Assembly (NCBI RefSeq): GCF_007830315.1
Contig: NZ_VLKJ01000001.1
Span: 930,001 to 994,000 of the forward strand
Direction: 5' to 3'
From: Novosphingobium taihuense
Lineage (GTDB): Bacteria > Pseudomonadota > Alphaproteobacteria > Sphingomonadales > Sphingomonadaceae
DNA: 64,000 nucleotides
The position numbers were made by a program, and so were the translations under genes. Under the pieces are notes generated by a model. That model was not told the DNA's origin and searched no databases. It saw only the letters and a list, made by a program, of their open reading frames with translations. Shown here piece after piece: positions 44,337 through 52,932 of the stretch (position 1 is the stretch's first letter; each line of letters starts with the position of its first letter).

Positions 44337-44366
44337 TCCTGATCCCCGAACTTCGAGAGAACCCGC

Positions 44367-44966
44367 ATGAGTGACAAGAGCGAGAAGGACGACAAGCCCA
44401 AGAAGAAGAAGGGCGGCGGCATGATGGTCAAGGTCATCGGCGCCGTTGCCTTGCTCGGCGTCGGTGGCGGGGGCGTATTCGGTCTCGTCGCTGCCGGGAT
44501 CATTGGCGGCGGCACGCACGAAGTCGTCAAGGTGGACAACAACCCGAAGCTGATCCGCAAGGGTGAGGAAGACCCCTATGCTCCAGTGGCCAAGGAAGGC
44601 GAAGGCGAAGGTGCCGCGGCCGACACCGATGGCGAAGGCGGCAGCGAGTTCCGCACGGTCTATTACAACTTCCCCGAGGACTTCACCTCGAACCTCAAGA
44701 ACACAGACGCGCTCCTGCAGGTCAACGTCTCGGCCTCGACCCGCCGCGATTATCGCGTGGTGCTGTGGATGAAGAAGCATGAGCTGGCGATCCGCTCGGC
44801 CCTGCTCATCGCGATTGCCGATACGCCCGAGGAAGACGTGATCAGCCCCGAAGGCAAAGGCCGCCTGCAGAAGCGCCTAACCGCCGCAATCAACAAGGTC
44901 CTCACCGAGAACGAGGGCTTTGGCGGCGTCGACAACGTCTATTTCAAGACCTTCATCGTCCAGTGA
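44367..44966 (+). CDS. fliL: Flagellar basal-body-associated protein FliL
   Basis: A 199-residue membrane protein. A charged cytoplasmic start (SDKSEKDDKPKKKKGG) precedes one TM helix (about residues 22-45), and the periplasmic FliL domain shows the FRTVYYNFPEDFTSNLKN and VNVSASTRRDYRVVLWMKKHELAIRSALLIAIADTPEEDV patterns. FliL supports stator function. The charged N-terminal segment is longer than in E. coli. Confidence 0.92.
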   Translation: MSDKSEKDDKPKKKKGGGMMVKVIGAVALLGVGGGGVFGLVAAGIIGGGTHEVVKVDNNPKLIRKGEEDPYAPVAKEGEGEGAAADTDGEGGSEFRTVYYNFPEDFTSNLKNTDALLQVNVSASTRRDYRVVLWMKKHELAIRSALLIAIADTPEEDVISPEGKGRLQKRLTAAINKVLTENEGFGGVDNVYFKTFIVQ

Positions 44967-44988
44967 CGCCTCAAGCCCCAAGGCTCCC

Positions 44989-45876
44989 ATGAAACCCGAA
45001 CGCGCCTTCATCGCCGAACGTGCCATCGCCCGGCACGATCCGGTCCTGCTGCGTCCCGGCCCGAGTGCTGCGGATCTGGTCCCGGCGCTCACCCGGATGA
45101 GCGAGCGCCTGGCCAAGGCCGTGCGTGGCGCGCTCGTTCCGCTGCTTGGCGGTGCGGAGCCGCAGATCAATCCGATGAAGCCGATGCAAACCGACTTTGC
45201 CGACTTCTGCTCGGAAATCCCGCGTCTTGCCGCCAACAGCCTGATGCAGATCGGCACCGCACCGTTCATGGTCAGCATCGAGGGCGAGAACGTGCTGCGT
45301 CTGGTCGACCGCGCCTTCGGCGGTCCCGGCGACACTCCGTCTTCGCTGCCCAAGGAATTCCCGCTCTCGGCAGACCTGATGATCGGCCGCATCGAACAGC
45401 TCGTCGCAGCCTGCCTTGCCGTGTCACTGGGCGGAGCGGGTGGTCCGGTCCGCAGCATTCGGCGCGATGCCAGCCTGGCGCAGTTGCAGGCCATGCCCGA
45501 TGCCACGCCAGTCGCCAGCCTTACGCTCAATGTCGTCGAGCAGGGTCGCATGCCTTGGGCGATTGCCTTCGCCTTTCCGCTCGAAACGCTGTCGGCGATG
45601 TTCGCGCATGGCGAATCCAAGCGCCCAGCAAAGCCTGCTCGTGGCCCCGCCCAGCCGACTGACGCACCCTTCGCCGACTTGCCGATCGATGTCACTGCCG
45701 TGCTGGTCGACATGAGCCTGCCGCTCGCCACCGTCTCTGCCCTGCGCATCGGGCAGGTCCTGCCGGTGCCAATCGCCCGCAGCGTGCCGGTCAAGGTCGG
45801 AGCCAAGACTTACGCCCACGGCACCATCGGCGCGCTCGACGATCGCGTCGCCATCCAGATCACCCAGCTTTCCTGA
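44989..45876 (+). CDS. fliM: Flagellar switch protein FliM, no CheY-docking motif
   Basis: A 295-residue C-ring protein recognised by its CheC-like middle part (FADFCSEIPRLAANSLMQIGTAPFMVSIEGENVLRLVDRAFGGPGD) and its C-terminal SpoA domain (DLPIDVTAVLVDMSLPLATVSALRIGQVLPVPIARSVPVKVGAK). Canonical FliM starts with an LSQ-x-EIDALL-like segment that binds phosphorylated CheY; here the N-terminus reads MKPERAFIAERAIARHDPV, so the motif is absent. The start at 44989 is the first credible one; 23 extra upstream codons do not restore it. E. coli FliM has 334 residues. Confidence 0.88.
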   Translation: MKPERAFIAERAIARHDPVLLRPGPSAADLVPALTRMSERLAKAVRGALVPLLGGAEPQINPMKPMQTDFADFCSEIPRLAANSLMQIGTAPFMVSIEGENVLRLVDRAFGGPGDTPSSLPKEFPLSADLMIGRIEQLVAACLAVSLGGAGGPVRSIRRDASLAQLQAMPDATPVASLTLNVVEQGRMPWAIAFAFPLETLSAMFAHGESKRPAKPARGPAQPTDAPFADLPIDVTAVLVDMSLPLATVSALRIGQVLPVPIARSVPVKVGAKTYAHGTIGALDDRVAIQITQLS

Positions 45877-45899
45877 TTTCACGAAGAGGCCACCAAGAC

Positions 45900-46208
45900 A
45901 TGACCTTCCAGCCCCGCGGTTTCGATTTCCTCAAGGACGTCGATGTCCGCCTGACCGTAGAACTCGGCCGCACCGCGATGAAGCTCAGGGACGTGCTGTC
46001 GCTGTCCGAAGAGTCGGTCGTCACGCTCGACCGCATGACCGACGAACTGCTCGATGTCATGGTCAACGGCAAGCTGATCGCGCGCGGCGAAGTGGTGGCG
46101 CAGGGTGATCGCTTCGGTCTCAGGATCGTGGAGCTGGCCGGGAGCGAACCGGAGGAAGCGCCTGCAGCCGCCCCGGCGAAGAAGCCCGCCAGGGGGGATG
46201 CGGCCTGA
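45900..46208 (+). CDS. fliN: Flagellar switch protein FliN
   Basis: A 102-residue C-ring subunit with one SpoA domain (DVRLTVELGRTAMKLRDVLSLSEESVVTLDRMTDELLDVMVNGKLIARGEVV). Its Ala/Lys-rich C-terminus is flexible. Compact in size, with the next gene overlapping its stop (TGATG). Confidence 0.93.
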   Translation: MTFQPRGFDFLKDVDVRLTVELGRTAMKLRDVLSLSEESVVTLDRMTDELLDVMVNGKLIARGEVVAQGDRFGLRIVELAGSEPEEAPAAAPAKKPARGDAA

Positions 46209-46489
46209 TGTTCTGGTACGTCCTCAAGCTGCTCGTGCTGCTGCCGCTGATCGGCGGCCTTGCCTGGGCCAGTCTCAAGTTTGCCAAGCGCATGGAAGGC
46301 CGCTTCATGGCAGGCAACGCGCCCAAGTCGGTGCGCATCGTCGAAACCCAGATGCTCAGCCCCACGCTGCGCCTTGCCGTGCTGGAATTCCACGGGCGAG
46401 AAATTCTGGTGTCCGCTGGCAAGAACGGTCTGGTTCGGCTTGCCGAAGCCCCCGCACGGCCCAAGGTTGAAGCGGAGGACGCCCAGTGA
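46208..46489 (+). CDS. fliO: Flagellar export protein FliO-like
   Basis: A 93-residue protein with one TM helix (residues 1-20, FWYVLKLLVLLPLIGGLAW) and a cytoplasmic domain (VRIVETQMLSPTLRLAVLEFHGREILVSAGKNGLVRLAEAP). Overlaps fliN and fliP by 1 and 4 bp. FliO is variable between species, so the call rests on topology and the FliN-FliO-FliP order. Confidence 0.82.
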   Translation: MFWYVLKLLVLLPLIGGLAWASLKFAKRMEGRFMAGNAPKSVRIVETQMLSPTLRLAVLEFHGREILVSAGKNGLVRLAEAPARPKVEAEDAQ

Positions 46490-47271
46490 AGCGCCTGCTC
46501 GCAACCCTTGCCACGACGCTGACCCTGATTCCGCACTACGCCATGGCGCAGGCCGCCGGCCCTGCCCCGGCGCAGCAGCCCGCCGCGATCTCCGGTGCGC
46601 TCGACCGCGCCTTCGGCCAGATGGCTGGCGCGCAGAGCGGCGGCTCGCTGTCGCTTTCGTTGCAGCTCCTGCTCATCATGGGCCTGCTGACGATCCTGCC
46701 GTCGCTGATCCTGATGATGACCAGCTTCACGCGCGTGCTGGTGGTGCTGTCGATCCTGCGTCAGGCGATGGGTCTCCAGCAGTCGCCGCCCAACCAGGTG
46801 CTGATCGGCCTGTCGCTGTTCCTATCGCTGTTCATCATGGGCCCCACGCTCGACAAGGTGAATGCCAACGCGATCCAGCCCTATTCCAGCGGTCAGATCG
46901 GGGCAGAGCAGGCCTTCGTGGCGGGTGGACGCGAGTTCCATGCCTTCATGATCCGCCAAACCCGCGAGACGGACCTGCGCATGTTCTCGGAAATGGCCAG
47001 AGCGCCCAAGTTCGCCAGCCCCGCTGACGTGCCCTATTCGATCCTGCTGCCCGCCTACGTCACCAGCGAACTCAAGACCGCCTTCCAGATCGGCTTCATG
47101 CTGTTCCTGCCGTTCCTGGTGATCGACCTCGTCGTGTCATCGGTGCTGATGAGCCTCGGCATGATGATGATGAGTCCGACCATCGTCTCGCTCCCGTTCA
47201 AGCTGCTGCTCTTCGTGCTAGTCGATGGCTGGGCGCTGCTGATGGGCAGCCTTGCAGCAAGCTTCGGGTAA
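46486..47271 (+). CDS. fliP: Flagellar export gate protein FliP
   Basis: A 261-residue gate subunit with a cleavable signal peptide (residues 1-22) and four TM helices. The FliP signature LTILPSLILMMTSFTRVLVVLSILRQAMGLQQSPPNQVLIGLSLFLSLFIMGP and the final PFKLLLFVLVDGW are conserved. Length is near E. coli (245). Confidence 0.96.
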   Translation: MKRLLATLATTLTLIPHYAMAQAAGPAPAQQPAAISGALDRAFGQMAGAQSGGSLSLSLQLLLIMGLLTILPSLILMMTSFTRVLVVLSILRQAMGLQQSPPNQVLIGLSLFLSLFIMGPTLDKVNANAIQPYSSGQIGAEQAFVAGGREFHAFMIRQTRETDLRMFSEMARAPKFASPADVPYSILLPAYVTSELKTAFQIGFMLFLPFLVIDLVVSSVLMSLGMMMMSPTIVSLPFKLLLFVLVDGWALLMGSLAASFG

Positions 47272-47277
47272 GCGGCG

Positions 47278-47553
47278 ATGGAAGACACCGCCTCCCTCCT
47301 CGCGCTGGCTGACCGGATGTTGTGGATCACGGCGCTGGTCGCGGCGCCGATCCTCCTCGCCTCGCTTGCCGTCGGCCTCGTTGTCGGCGTGATCCAGGCG
47401 GCAACGTCGGTCAACGAACAGACGCTGACCTTCGTGCCCAAGCTGGCTGTCACCGCGCTGGTGCTGGTGCTGTTCGGCTCGGCCATGCTCGGCCTTGTCG
47501 GGGATTTCACCAAGGAAATCTTCGACCAGATCGCCATGACGGGCAAAGGCTAG
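47278..47553 (+). CDS. fliQ: Flagellar export gate protein FliQ
   Basis: A 91-residue protein with two TM helices. Conserved segment PILLASLAVGLVVGVIQAATSVNEQTLTFVPKL is diagnostic. Spaced 6 bp after fliP and 3 bp before fliR. Confidence 0.95.
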   Translation: MEDTASLLALADRMLWITALVAAPILLASLAVGLVVGVIQAATSVNEQTLTFVPKLAVTALVLVLFGSAMLGLVGDFTKEIFDQIAMTGKG

Positions 47554-47556
47554 GCC

Positions 47557-48339
47557 GTGCTGCAACTCGACTTCGGTTTCGGCGCGCTCGAGGCGGACTT
47601 CTGGCGGTGGATGTTCGTGATGACGCGCATCGCCGCCGCCATGTTCGCAGCGCCCCTGTTCGGCACCGGCACCGTTCCTTATCAGGTCCGCATCGTCGCC
47701 TCTGGCGCCATCGCGATGCTGGTCTGCGGCTGGACCGATGTTGCAGCGCCAACGGCTCTGCTCTCGATCAACGGTATCCTCTCCGCCGCCAACGAAGTCC
47801 TGATCGGCCTCGCCATGGGCTTTGCCCTGCAACTATCGTTCGCCGCGCCAACGCTGGCGGCCGAAGTGATCGGCGGCGGCATGGGCATGTCGATCGCCAC
47901 CACGGCCGACCCGGTCAGTGGCGCCCACTCGCCTGCGATGGGCCAGTATTTCGCGGTAGTGCTGACAGTGATCTTCCTCGGCACTGGCGCGCATCTCAAC
48001 TGGATCGCGCTATTGGTCGACAGCTACCGCACCTTCCCGCCGGGCACATCTTGGTTAGCGGCTAACCGGATCGACTTGATCGGCCAGTTCGCCACGCAGA
48101 TGTTCGTGACCGCAATCCTCATCGCCCTGCCCGTCACCCTGATCCTGCTGCTGGTGCAGGTAACGACCGGTATCATCAGCCGCTCAGCCCCCAGCCTGAA
48201 CCTGTTCTCGCTCGGCCTTCCCGCAGGCGTGCTCGCTGGCCTTGCTGCGATGATCGCTGCCGCCCCGATGCTGACCGACGTGATGGTCGACATCTCCGCC
48301 ACCGCCGTCGCCAACGCTGGCGCGCTGGTCCTGAAGTAG
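47557..48339 (+). CDS. fliR: Flagellar export gate protein FliR
   Basis: A 260-residue gate subunit with about six TM helices. The start is GTG at 47557. Family features are FGTGTVPYQVRIVASGAIAMLV and a hydrophobic C-terminal half ending in PMLTDVMVDISATAVANAGALVLK. Follows fliQ and precedes flhB. Confidence 0.94.
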   Translation: MLQLDFGFGALEADFWRWMFVMTRIAAAMFAAPLFGTGTVPYQVRIVASGAIAMLVCGWTDVAAPTALLSINGILSAANEVLIGLAMGFALQLSFAAPTLAAEVIGGGMGMSIATTADPVSGAHSPAMGQYFAVVLTVIFLGTGAHLNWIALLVDSYRTFPPGTSWLAANRIDLIGQFATQMFVTAILIALPVTLILLLVQVTTGIISRSAPSLNLFSLGLPAGVLAGLAAMIAAAPMLTDVMVDISATAVANAGALVLK

Positions 48340-48348
48340 GAGGCGGAC

Positions 48349-49512
48349 ATGGCCGAGCAGGAAGGCGAAAAGTCCTTTGCCCCGACAGAGAAGCGCAAGA
48401 AGGACGCTGCCAAGAACGGCGACGTCTTGCGCTCCAAGGACCTCGCGACGGCCATCGGCGTACTCGTCGGCGCGATCTGGCTGAAGTTTGCCGGGCCCTG
48501 GATGTTCGATGCCCTGCAGGACACCCTGCGCGCCTCGTTCATGCTCGACCGCGCGGCCATCGAGGACTTTGCCCCCGCCAAACTGCTGACCGGCGCGCTG
48601 ATCGCGGTACTGCCCCCGGTCATGCTGCTTGGCCTGATGGTTCTGGCCGCTTCCGTCTTCTCGCAGATCGGCCTGTCCGATGGGCGGTGGATCCCTTCGA
48701 ACCTCGCCCCCAAGGCTTCGCGCATCAATCCGCTTTCGGGGCTGAAACGCATGTTCGGTCCGCAGGGCTGGATCGAACTGGCCAAGGGTCTTGCCAAGCT
48801 GCTGCTGCTTGGCGCGATTGCCTGGTCTTGGGCCTCGGGCCGCATCGCCGGGATGGTTGGCCTTGGCCAGGGCAGCATCCACGGCCAGCTCGTCACCGCA
48901 TGGGAGACCATCGTCTCCCTCGCCTTCGCGCTCGCATCAGGCCTGATCGTGATCGCGCTGGTCGATTTTCCGATCCAGTGGGTGCGCCGCTTCCTGCGTC
49001 TGCGCATGACGCTGCAGGAAGTGAAGGACGAGCACAAGGAGGCGGAAGGCTCGCCCGAAAAGAAGGCCGCAATCCGCAACAAGCAGCGCCAGCTCGCCAT
49101 GGGCGCAATGCAGCAGGCGATGCAGAAGGCGCAGTTCGTGATCACCAACCCGACGCACTTCTCGGTCGCCATGGTCTATGATCCCGAGCTGGCCCCAGCA
49201 CCGGTCGTCCTCGCCAAGGGCCGCGGCGAGAAGGCGCTTGCCATGCGCGAACTGGCCGCAGAACTCGGGGTCCCCACCCTCGAAATCCCGCCGCTCGCCC
49301 GCTCGGTCTATTTCACCACGCGCGAAAACCAGATGATCCGCGAGGACCTCTACGCCGCCATTGCCTCGGTTCTCGCTTTTGTCCTCTCGTTGAAACGTGG
49401 TGACAACCCCCAACTTCCCGCGATCGATCTTCCGATCCATATGCAGTTCGACGCAGAAGGTCGCCCCGAAGCTGTCATCGACCTTAAGACCGCAACTGCG
49501 CGGCCGTCCTAA
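48349..49512 (+). CDS. flhB: Flagellar export switch protein FlhB
   Basis: A 387-residue protein that switches export specificity from rod/hook to filament substrates. Four TM helices are followed by a cytoplasmic domain with the self-cleavage motif NPTH (residues 267-270). The N-terminal GEKSFAPTEKRKKDAAKNGDVLRSKDLATAI is conserved. An AGGAGG site lies 6 bp before the ATG. C-terminal tail is longer and acidic than in E. coli. Confidence 0.95.
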   Translation: MAEQEGEKSFAPTEKRKKDAAKNGDVLRSKDLATAIGVLVGAIWLKFAGPWMFDALQDTLRASFMLDRAAIEDFAPAKLLTGALIAVLPPVMLLGLMVLAASVFSQIGLSDGRWIPSNLAPKASRINPLSGLKRMFGPQGWIELAKGLAKLLLLGAIAWSWASGRIAGMVGLGQGSIHGQLVTAWETIVSLAFALASGLIVIALVDFPIQWVRRFLRLRMTLQEVKDEHKEAEGSPEKKAAIRNKQRQLAMGAMQQAMQKAQFVITNPTHFSVAMVYDPELAPAPVVLAKGRGEKALAMRELAAELGVPTLEIPPLARSVYFTTRENQMIREDLYAAIASVLAFVLSLKRGDNPQLPAIDLPIHMQFDAEGRPEAVIDLKTATARPS

Positions 49513-49517
49513 GTCCC

Positions 49518-50960
49518 ATGGAAACCACCACTTCATCGACCTCGTCGACTTCGGCCACCGCGCAGATCGTTTCGGCGCTGGGTGGCGGCAGCGGCATCAA
49601 CACGGCGCAGCTTGCCGAACAGCTGGCCGCCGCCCAATTTGCCTCGCGGCTCGATCAGCTGACCGCAAAGAGCGACAAGCTTACCGCGCAGATCTCCAGC
49701 GCATCGAACCTGAAGTCGCTGATGAGCACGCTGTCGTCCTCTATCGGCACCCTGATCCGCACGGGCGACCTTGCCGTGAAGCCGTCGATCTCGAACAGCA
49801 GCGTGGCCACCGTCAGCAAGGGCACAGCCACCGGAAGCGGCACCTACAGCCTCGAAGTCACCAGCCTCGCCAATGCGCAGAAGCTGGTCACGCCAGCCTA
49901 TGCTTCGTCGGCCGCGACGGTCGGCTCCGGCACGCTGACCCTGCGCTTCGGCACGGTTTCCAGCGGGACCTTCACTGCCGACGCCAGCCGCGATCAGGTT
50001 GATATCGCGATCCCATCGGGCGCGACTCTCGACGACGTTGCCATCGCGATCAACAGCGCGAAGACAGGCGTTACGGCCTATGTTGCTAACGGCACGGCAG
50101 GTGCGCAGATCGTGCTCAAGGGGCAGGAAGGCGCAGCCAACGGCTTCGTCATCGAGACCACGCCAGACGTTGGCGGGGAGGCGCTCGCCGATCTCGCGTG
50201 GACCCCGGCAAGCGCAGGCACACGCCTGAAGTCAACCGCATCGGACGCGGCCTACCGCATCGACGGCATCGACTACACGTCGAAGAGCAATACTGTTACC
50301 GACATCGTTCCGGGCCTCAACATGAAGCTGACGGCGACCAACGTCGGCAATCCGGCAACAATCAGCTTCAGCGATCCCTCCAGCGGGATCACCACGGCTA
50401 TGACCGATCTCGTGGACGCCCTGAACGAAGTCGTCTCGCAGCTCAACACTGCGATGGACAAGACCAGCGGAGAGCTCAACAACGATCCTGGCGCCCGCGC
50501 GCTGCGCGCCGCCCTGACAGGCCTTACGAGCACGAAGATCATGCCCAATGCCGCCAGCGGCAAACCTTCATCGCTCGCAGATCTGGGCCTCACGATCGAA
50601 CGCGACGGCACCTTCAGCCTCGACAGCACACGCCTTTCCAACACGCTCAAGGACAGCCCCCAGGAAGCCGGCGCGATGTGGACCACGGGCGTCTATGGCG
50701 TCTATGCTGCCATCGACAAGATTGCCCGTGCGGCATCCTCGACAACCGCCATCTCGCTGGGAAGCTCGATCACCCGCTACACTGCGCTGCAGAAGACGGC
50801 GACCGACAAGGCATCCGAGCTGACCGACAAGCAGGAAGCACTGCGCCAGCAACTCGTCTCCCGCTTCGCCGCGATGGACACGCGTGTCAGCAATTCGCAG
50901 TCTACACTGACCTTCCTGCAGGCGCAGATCGCCGCCTGGAACTCATCGAGCAACAACTGA
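49518..50960 (+). CDS. fliD: Flagellar filament cap protein FliD
   Basis: A 480-residue hook-associated protein 2 that caps the growing filament. N-terminal GGGSGINTAQLAEQLAAAQFASRLDQLTAKSDKLTAQISSAS and SVAKSTTSTFSLEVTSLANAQKL-like segments (here TYSLEVTSLANAQKLVTPAY) and C-terminal coiled-coil (LTDKQEALRQQLVSRFAAMDTRVSNSQSTLTFLQAQIAAWNSS) are standard. Its partner chaperone FliS is encoded next. Confidence 0.94.
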   Translation: METTTSSTSSTSATAQIVSALGGGSGINTAQLAEQLAAAQFASRLDQLTAKSDKLTAQISSASNLKSLMSTLSSSIGTLIRTGDLAVKPSISNSSVATVSKGTATGSGTYSLEVTSLANAQKLVTPAYASSAATVGSGTLTLRFGTVSSGTFTADASRDQVDIAIPSGATLDDVAIAINSAKTGVTAYVANGTAGAQIVLKGQEGAANGFVIETTPDVGGEALADLAWTPASAGTRLKSTASDAAYRIDGIDYTSKSNTVTDIVPGLNMKLTATNVGNPATISFSDPSSGITTAMTDLVDALNEVVSQLNTAMDKTSGELNNDPGARALRAALTGLTSTKIMPNAASGKPSSLADLGLTIERDGTFSLDSTRLSNTLKDSPQEAGAMWTTGVYGVYAAIDKIARAASSTTAISLGSSITRYTALQKTATDKASELTDKQEALRQQLVSRFAAMDTRVSNSQSTLTFLQAQIAAWNSSSNN

Positions 50961-50961
50961 T

Positions 50962-51345
50962 ATGCTGCACCACCGTCGAGATCCATCCGAAGCCTACCGC
51001 CGCGTCGATTTTGACGCGCGCGTCCGTGGCGCAGACTCCCGCCAGCTGGTCGATCTCTGCCTCGAACAGGTCATTGGCTCGGTTGGCCGCGCCATTCATG
51101 CGCACGAACGCCAGGACAATTCGGCAAAGAGCGCCGCGCTGACCCGCGCCGTTTCCGCACTGACCGCGCTTCAGATGGGTGTCGATGTTTCGAACCCGAC
51201 CGCTGCCGCGCTGGTCCAGCTCTACCAGTCTGCGCGCAACGCGATCCTCGATTGCGTGATCCGGTTCAATGCCGATACGCTACGCACGATCCGCCAGGAT
51301 TTCAGCGAGATCCGCGAAGCCATGCTGCGCAGCATAGCGGCCTGA
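50962..51345 (+). CDS. fliS: Flagellin export chaperone FliS
   Basis: A 127-residue helical protein that binds the C-terminus of flagellin before export. The pattern YRRVDFDARVRGADSRQLVDLCLEQVIGSVGRAIHAHERQD matches the FliS family. It starts right after the fliD stop (TGATATG), so it is co-translated. No fliT-like gene follows. Confidence 0.88.
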   Translation: MLHHRRDPSEAYRRVDFDARVRGADSRQLVDLCLEQVIGSVGRAIHAHERQDNSAKSAALTRAVSALTALQMGVDVSNPTAAALVQLYQSARNAILDCVIRFNADTLRTIRQDFSEIREAMLRSIAA

Positions 51346-51371
51346 ACACTTCCCATATTCTGCAACATGAA

Positions 51372-51399
51372 AGCCCGGGACCATCGCTGGTCCCGGGCT
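51372..51399. terminator. Strong bidirectional terminator
   Basis: AGCCCGGGACCA (51372-51383) and TGGTCCCGGGCT (51388-51399) form a perfect 12-bp stem with a 4-base TCGC loop between fliS (+) and the convergent cheB-like gene (-). It is followed by CGTTT on the plus strand. Confidence 0.8.
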
Positions 51400-51439
51400 C
51401 GTTTCCCTCGCGCGCAGGGGACGTACACGCGAGGGTGCT

Positions 51440-52468
51440 CTAGCCCATGTTGCACGCAGCAATCAGTGCCGCACCGAGTCCATCCAGATCGAGTTCGCTT
51501 TCAGCAGCGCCCGCATCGATTGCAGCGCCCGGCGCTTCTGACACCAGTGCGCTCTTGCGATCCTGCGCAAACGTCTTGCATCCTGAGTCGCGCATCAGCT
51601 TGAGGCCTTTGGCCCCGTCTGTGCCCATGCCGGTCAGCACGGCTCCTGCCGCCGGCACAGAACCGCGCGCGATCGACCCGAACAGCAGGTTGGCCGATGG
51701 CCGCATGCCTTCAACGGGATCGCGGTCGATCAACCTCAGCTTTGCCGGGCTGCCGGGCTCGATCACCACGTGGCGATCGGGATCGTAGGCGATGTGGATC
51801 GTGCCCTGGGTCAGTGGCGTTGCGTCCTTCGCCGCCTTGACCGAACACTTCAGCTCGCCCTCCATGCGCTTGATGAACGTCTCGACGATGCCCGGTTCTG
51901 CATTCAGCGCGATGACCGTCGGCGGGCACTTCTCGGGGAAATCCTCCAGCAACTGCGTCAGGGCGTCGATCCCACCCATCGAGGCGGACAGCGCGAGTAT
52001 GTGCCCGTTCCATTCGAAGTTGGTATCGGCAACCTTGCGCTCGCGCGGAGCCCTGCGGTCCTTGACGTTGCTGTTGGCCGCCGCCAGCACGATCTTGCCG
52101 AGCTTGCCCACGGTCTTGCTGAACTGCTCGGGCGTAGCCTTCAGCGGCTTGGGAAAGCACTCCACCGCACCCAGCTCGTAGGCCTTCAGCGAAGTCTCGG
52201 TGCCCGCCTGCGTAAGGCTTGAAAGCATGACCACCGGCAGCGGATTGCTGCCCATGATCTCCTCGAGAAACTCGATCCCGCTCATCCCCGGCATTTCGAC
52301 GTCGAGCGTGACAACGTTCGGGCGCAACTCCTTGATCTGCTCGCGCGCCTCTGCGGCATTCGCGGCCGCACCGATCACGGTCACGTTCTTGGACTGGTCG
52401 AGAATGTCGGAGAAGAGAGCCCGCATTGCTGCGGAATCGTCGACAACCAGAACGCGTGCTTCATGCAT
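51440..52468 (-). CDS. CheB-family protein with catalytic His replaced
   Basis: A 342-residue receiver-methylesterase protein. The receiver has the acidic pair Asp10/Asp11 and phosphoacceptor Asp56 (VTLDVEMPGM). In the C-terminal CheB domain the nucleophile Ser163 (LSASMGG) and Asp284 (TGMGTD) are present, but the His that should lie 26 residues after the Ser (QHMP-type segment) is Asn189 (VIALNAEP). Esterase activity is therefore doubtful. The start at 52468 (MHEARVLVVDDS) fits the domain; an ATG at 52534 would add 22 residues. Divergent from the STAS-cheA operon. A complete CheB is encoded at 56008. Confidence 0.85.
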   Translation of the reverse strand: MHEARVLVVDDSAAMRALFSDILDQSKNVTVIGAAANAAEAREQIKELRPNVVTLDVEMPGMSGIEFLEEIMGSNPLPVVMLSSLTQAGTETSLKAYELGAVECFPKPLKATPEQFSKTVGKLGKIVLAAANSNVKDRRAPRERKVADTNFEWNGHILALSASMGGIDALTQLLEDFPEKCPPTVIALNAEPGIVETFIKRMEGELKCSVKAAKDATPLTQGTIHIAYDPDRHVVIEPGSPAKLRLIDRDPVEGMRPSANLLFGSIARGSVPAAGAVLTGMGTDGAKGLKLMRDSGCKTFAQDRKSALVSEAPGAAIDAGAAESELDLDGLGAALIAACNMG

Positions 52469-52671
52469 GTTGAACGGAACCTTCCAAGGCATTGTATTGG
52501 CCTGCATCCGTCTTACGCGCGAAGCCCCGATCAATTCCTGTGCCTTGCCTTACGTATCTCACCGTAGGCCCGGCGAAAGCCTGCCTTTCCGCTCCTGCTC
52601 TATTCCGGAAAGCCTGTTGCCGAACCGGTCCTGTCGGTCCGGTCCAATTGAGCCGGAGGAAGAGCATCTCC

Positions 52672-52932
52672 ATGACGTCGATCACCTTGCCAGCCCGCTG
52701 CGATCGCGCCGCTGCCGAAGCCCTGCTGCCGGAGATGATCGCGGCGCTGGGGTCCGGTGCCCTGCAGATAGACGCGCGTGAGTGCCAACAGATCGGCCAG
52801 GCCATGCTGCAACTCCTCGTCAGTGCCCGCCAGACCGGCGAAGGCGCCGTGATCCTGCCCTCGCGCGCTTTGGAAGACGTGGCCGCGCTTACCGGCCTGA
52901 CCGACGAACTGTTCTCCGGAGTGCTGTCATGA
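52672..52932 (+). CDS. Small STAS-domain protein upstream of cheA
   Basis: An 86-residue protein that looks like one STAS (anti-sigma-factor-antagonist-like) domain: GALQIDARECQQIGQAMLQLLVSARQTGEGAVILPSRALEDVAALTGLTDELF. A GGAGGAAGAG site before 52672 sets the start. Its stop overlaps cheA by 4 bp (ATGA), which implies stoichiometric synthesis. STAS proteins usually bind kinases or sensors; a direct effect on CheA or receptors is an inference. Confidence 0.75.
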   Translation: MTSITLPARCDRAAAEALLPEMIAALGSGALQIDARECQQIGQAMLQLLVSARQTGEGAVILPSRALEDVAALTGLTDELFSGVLS

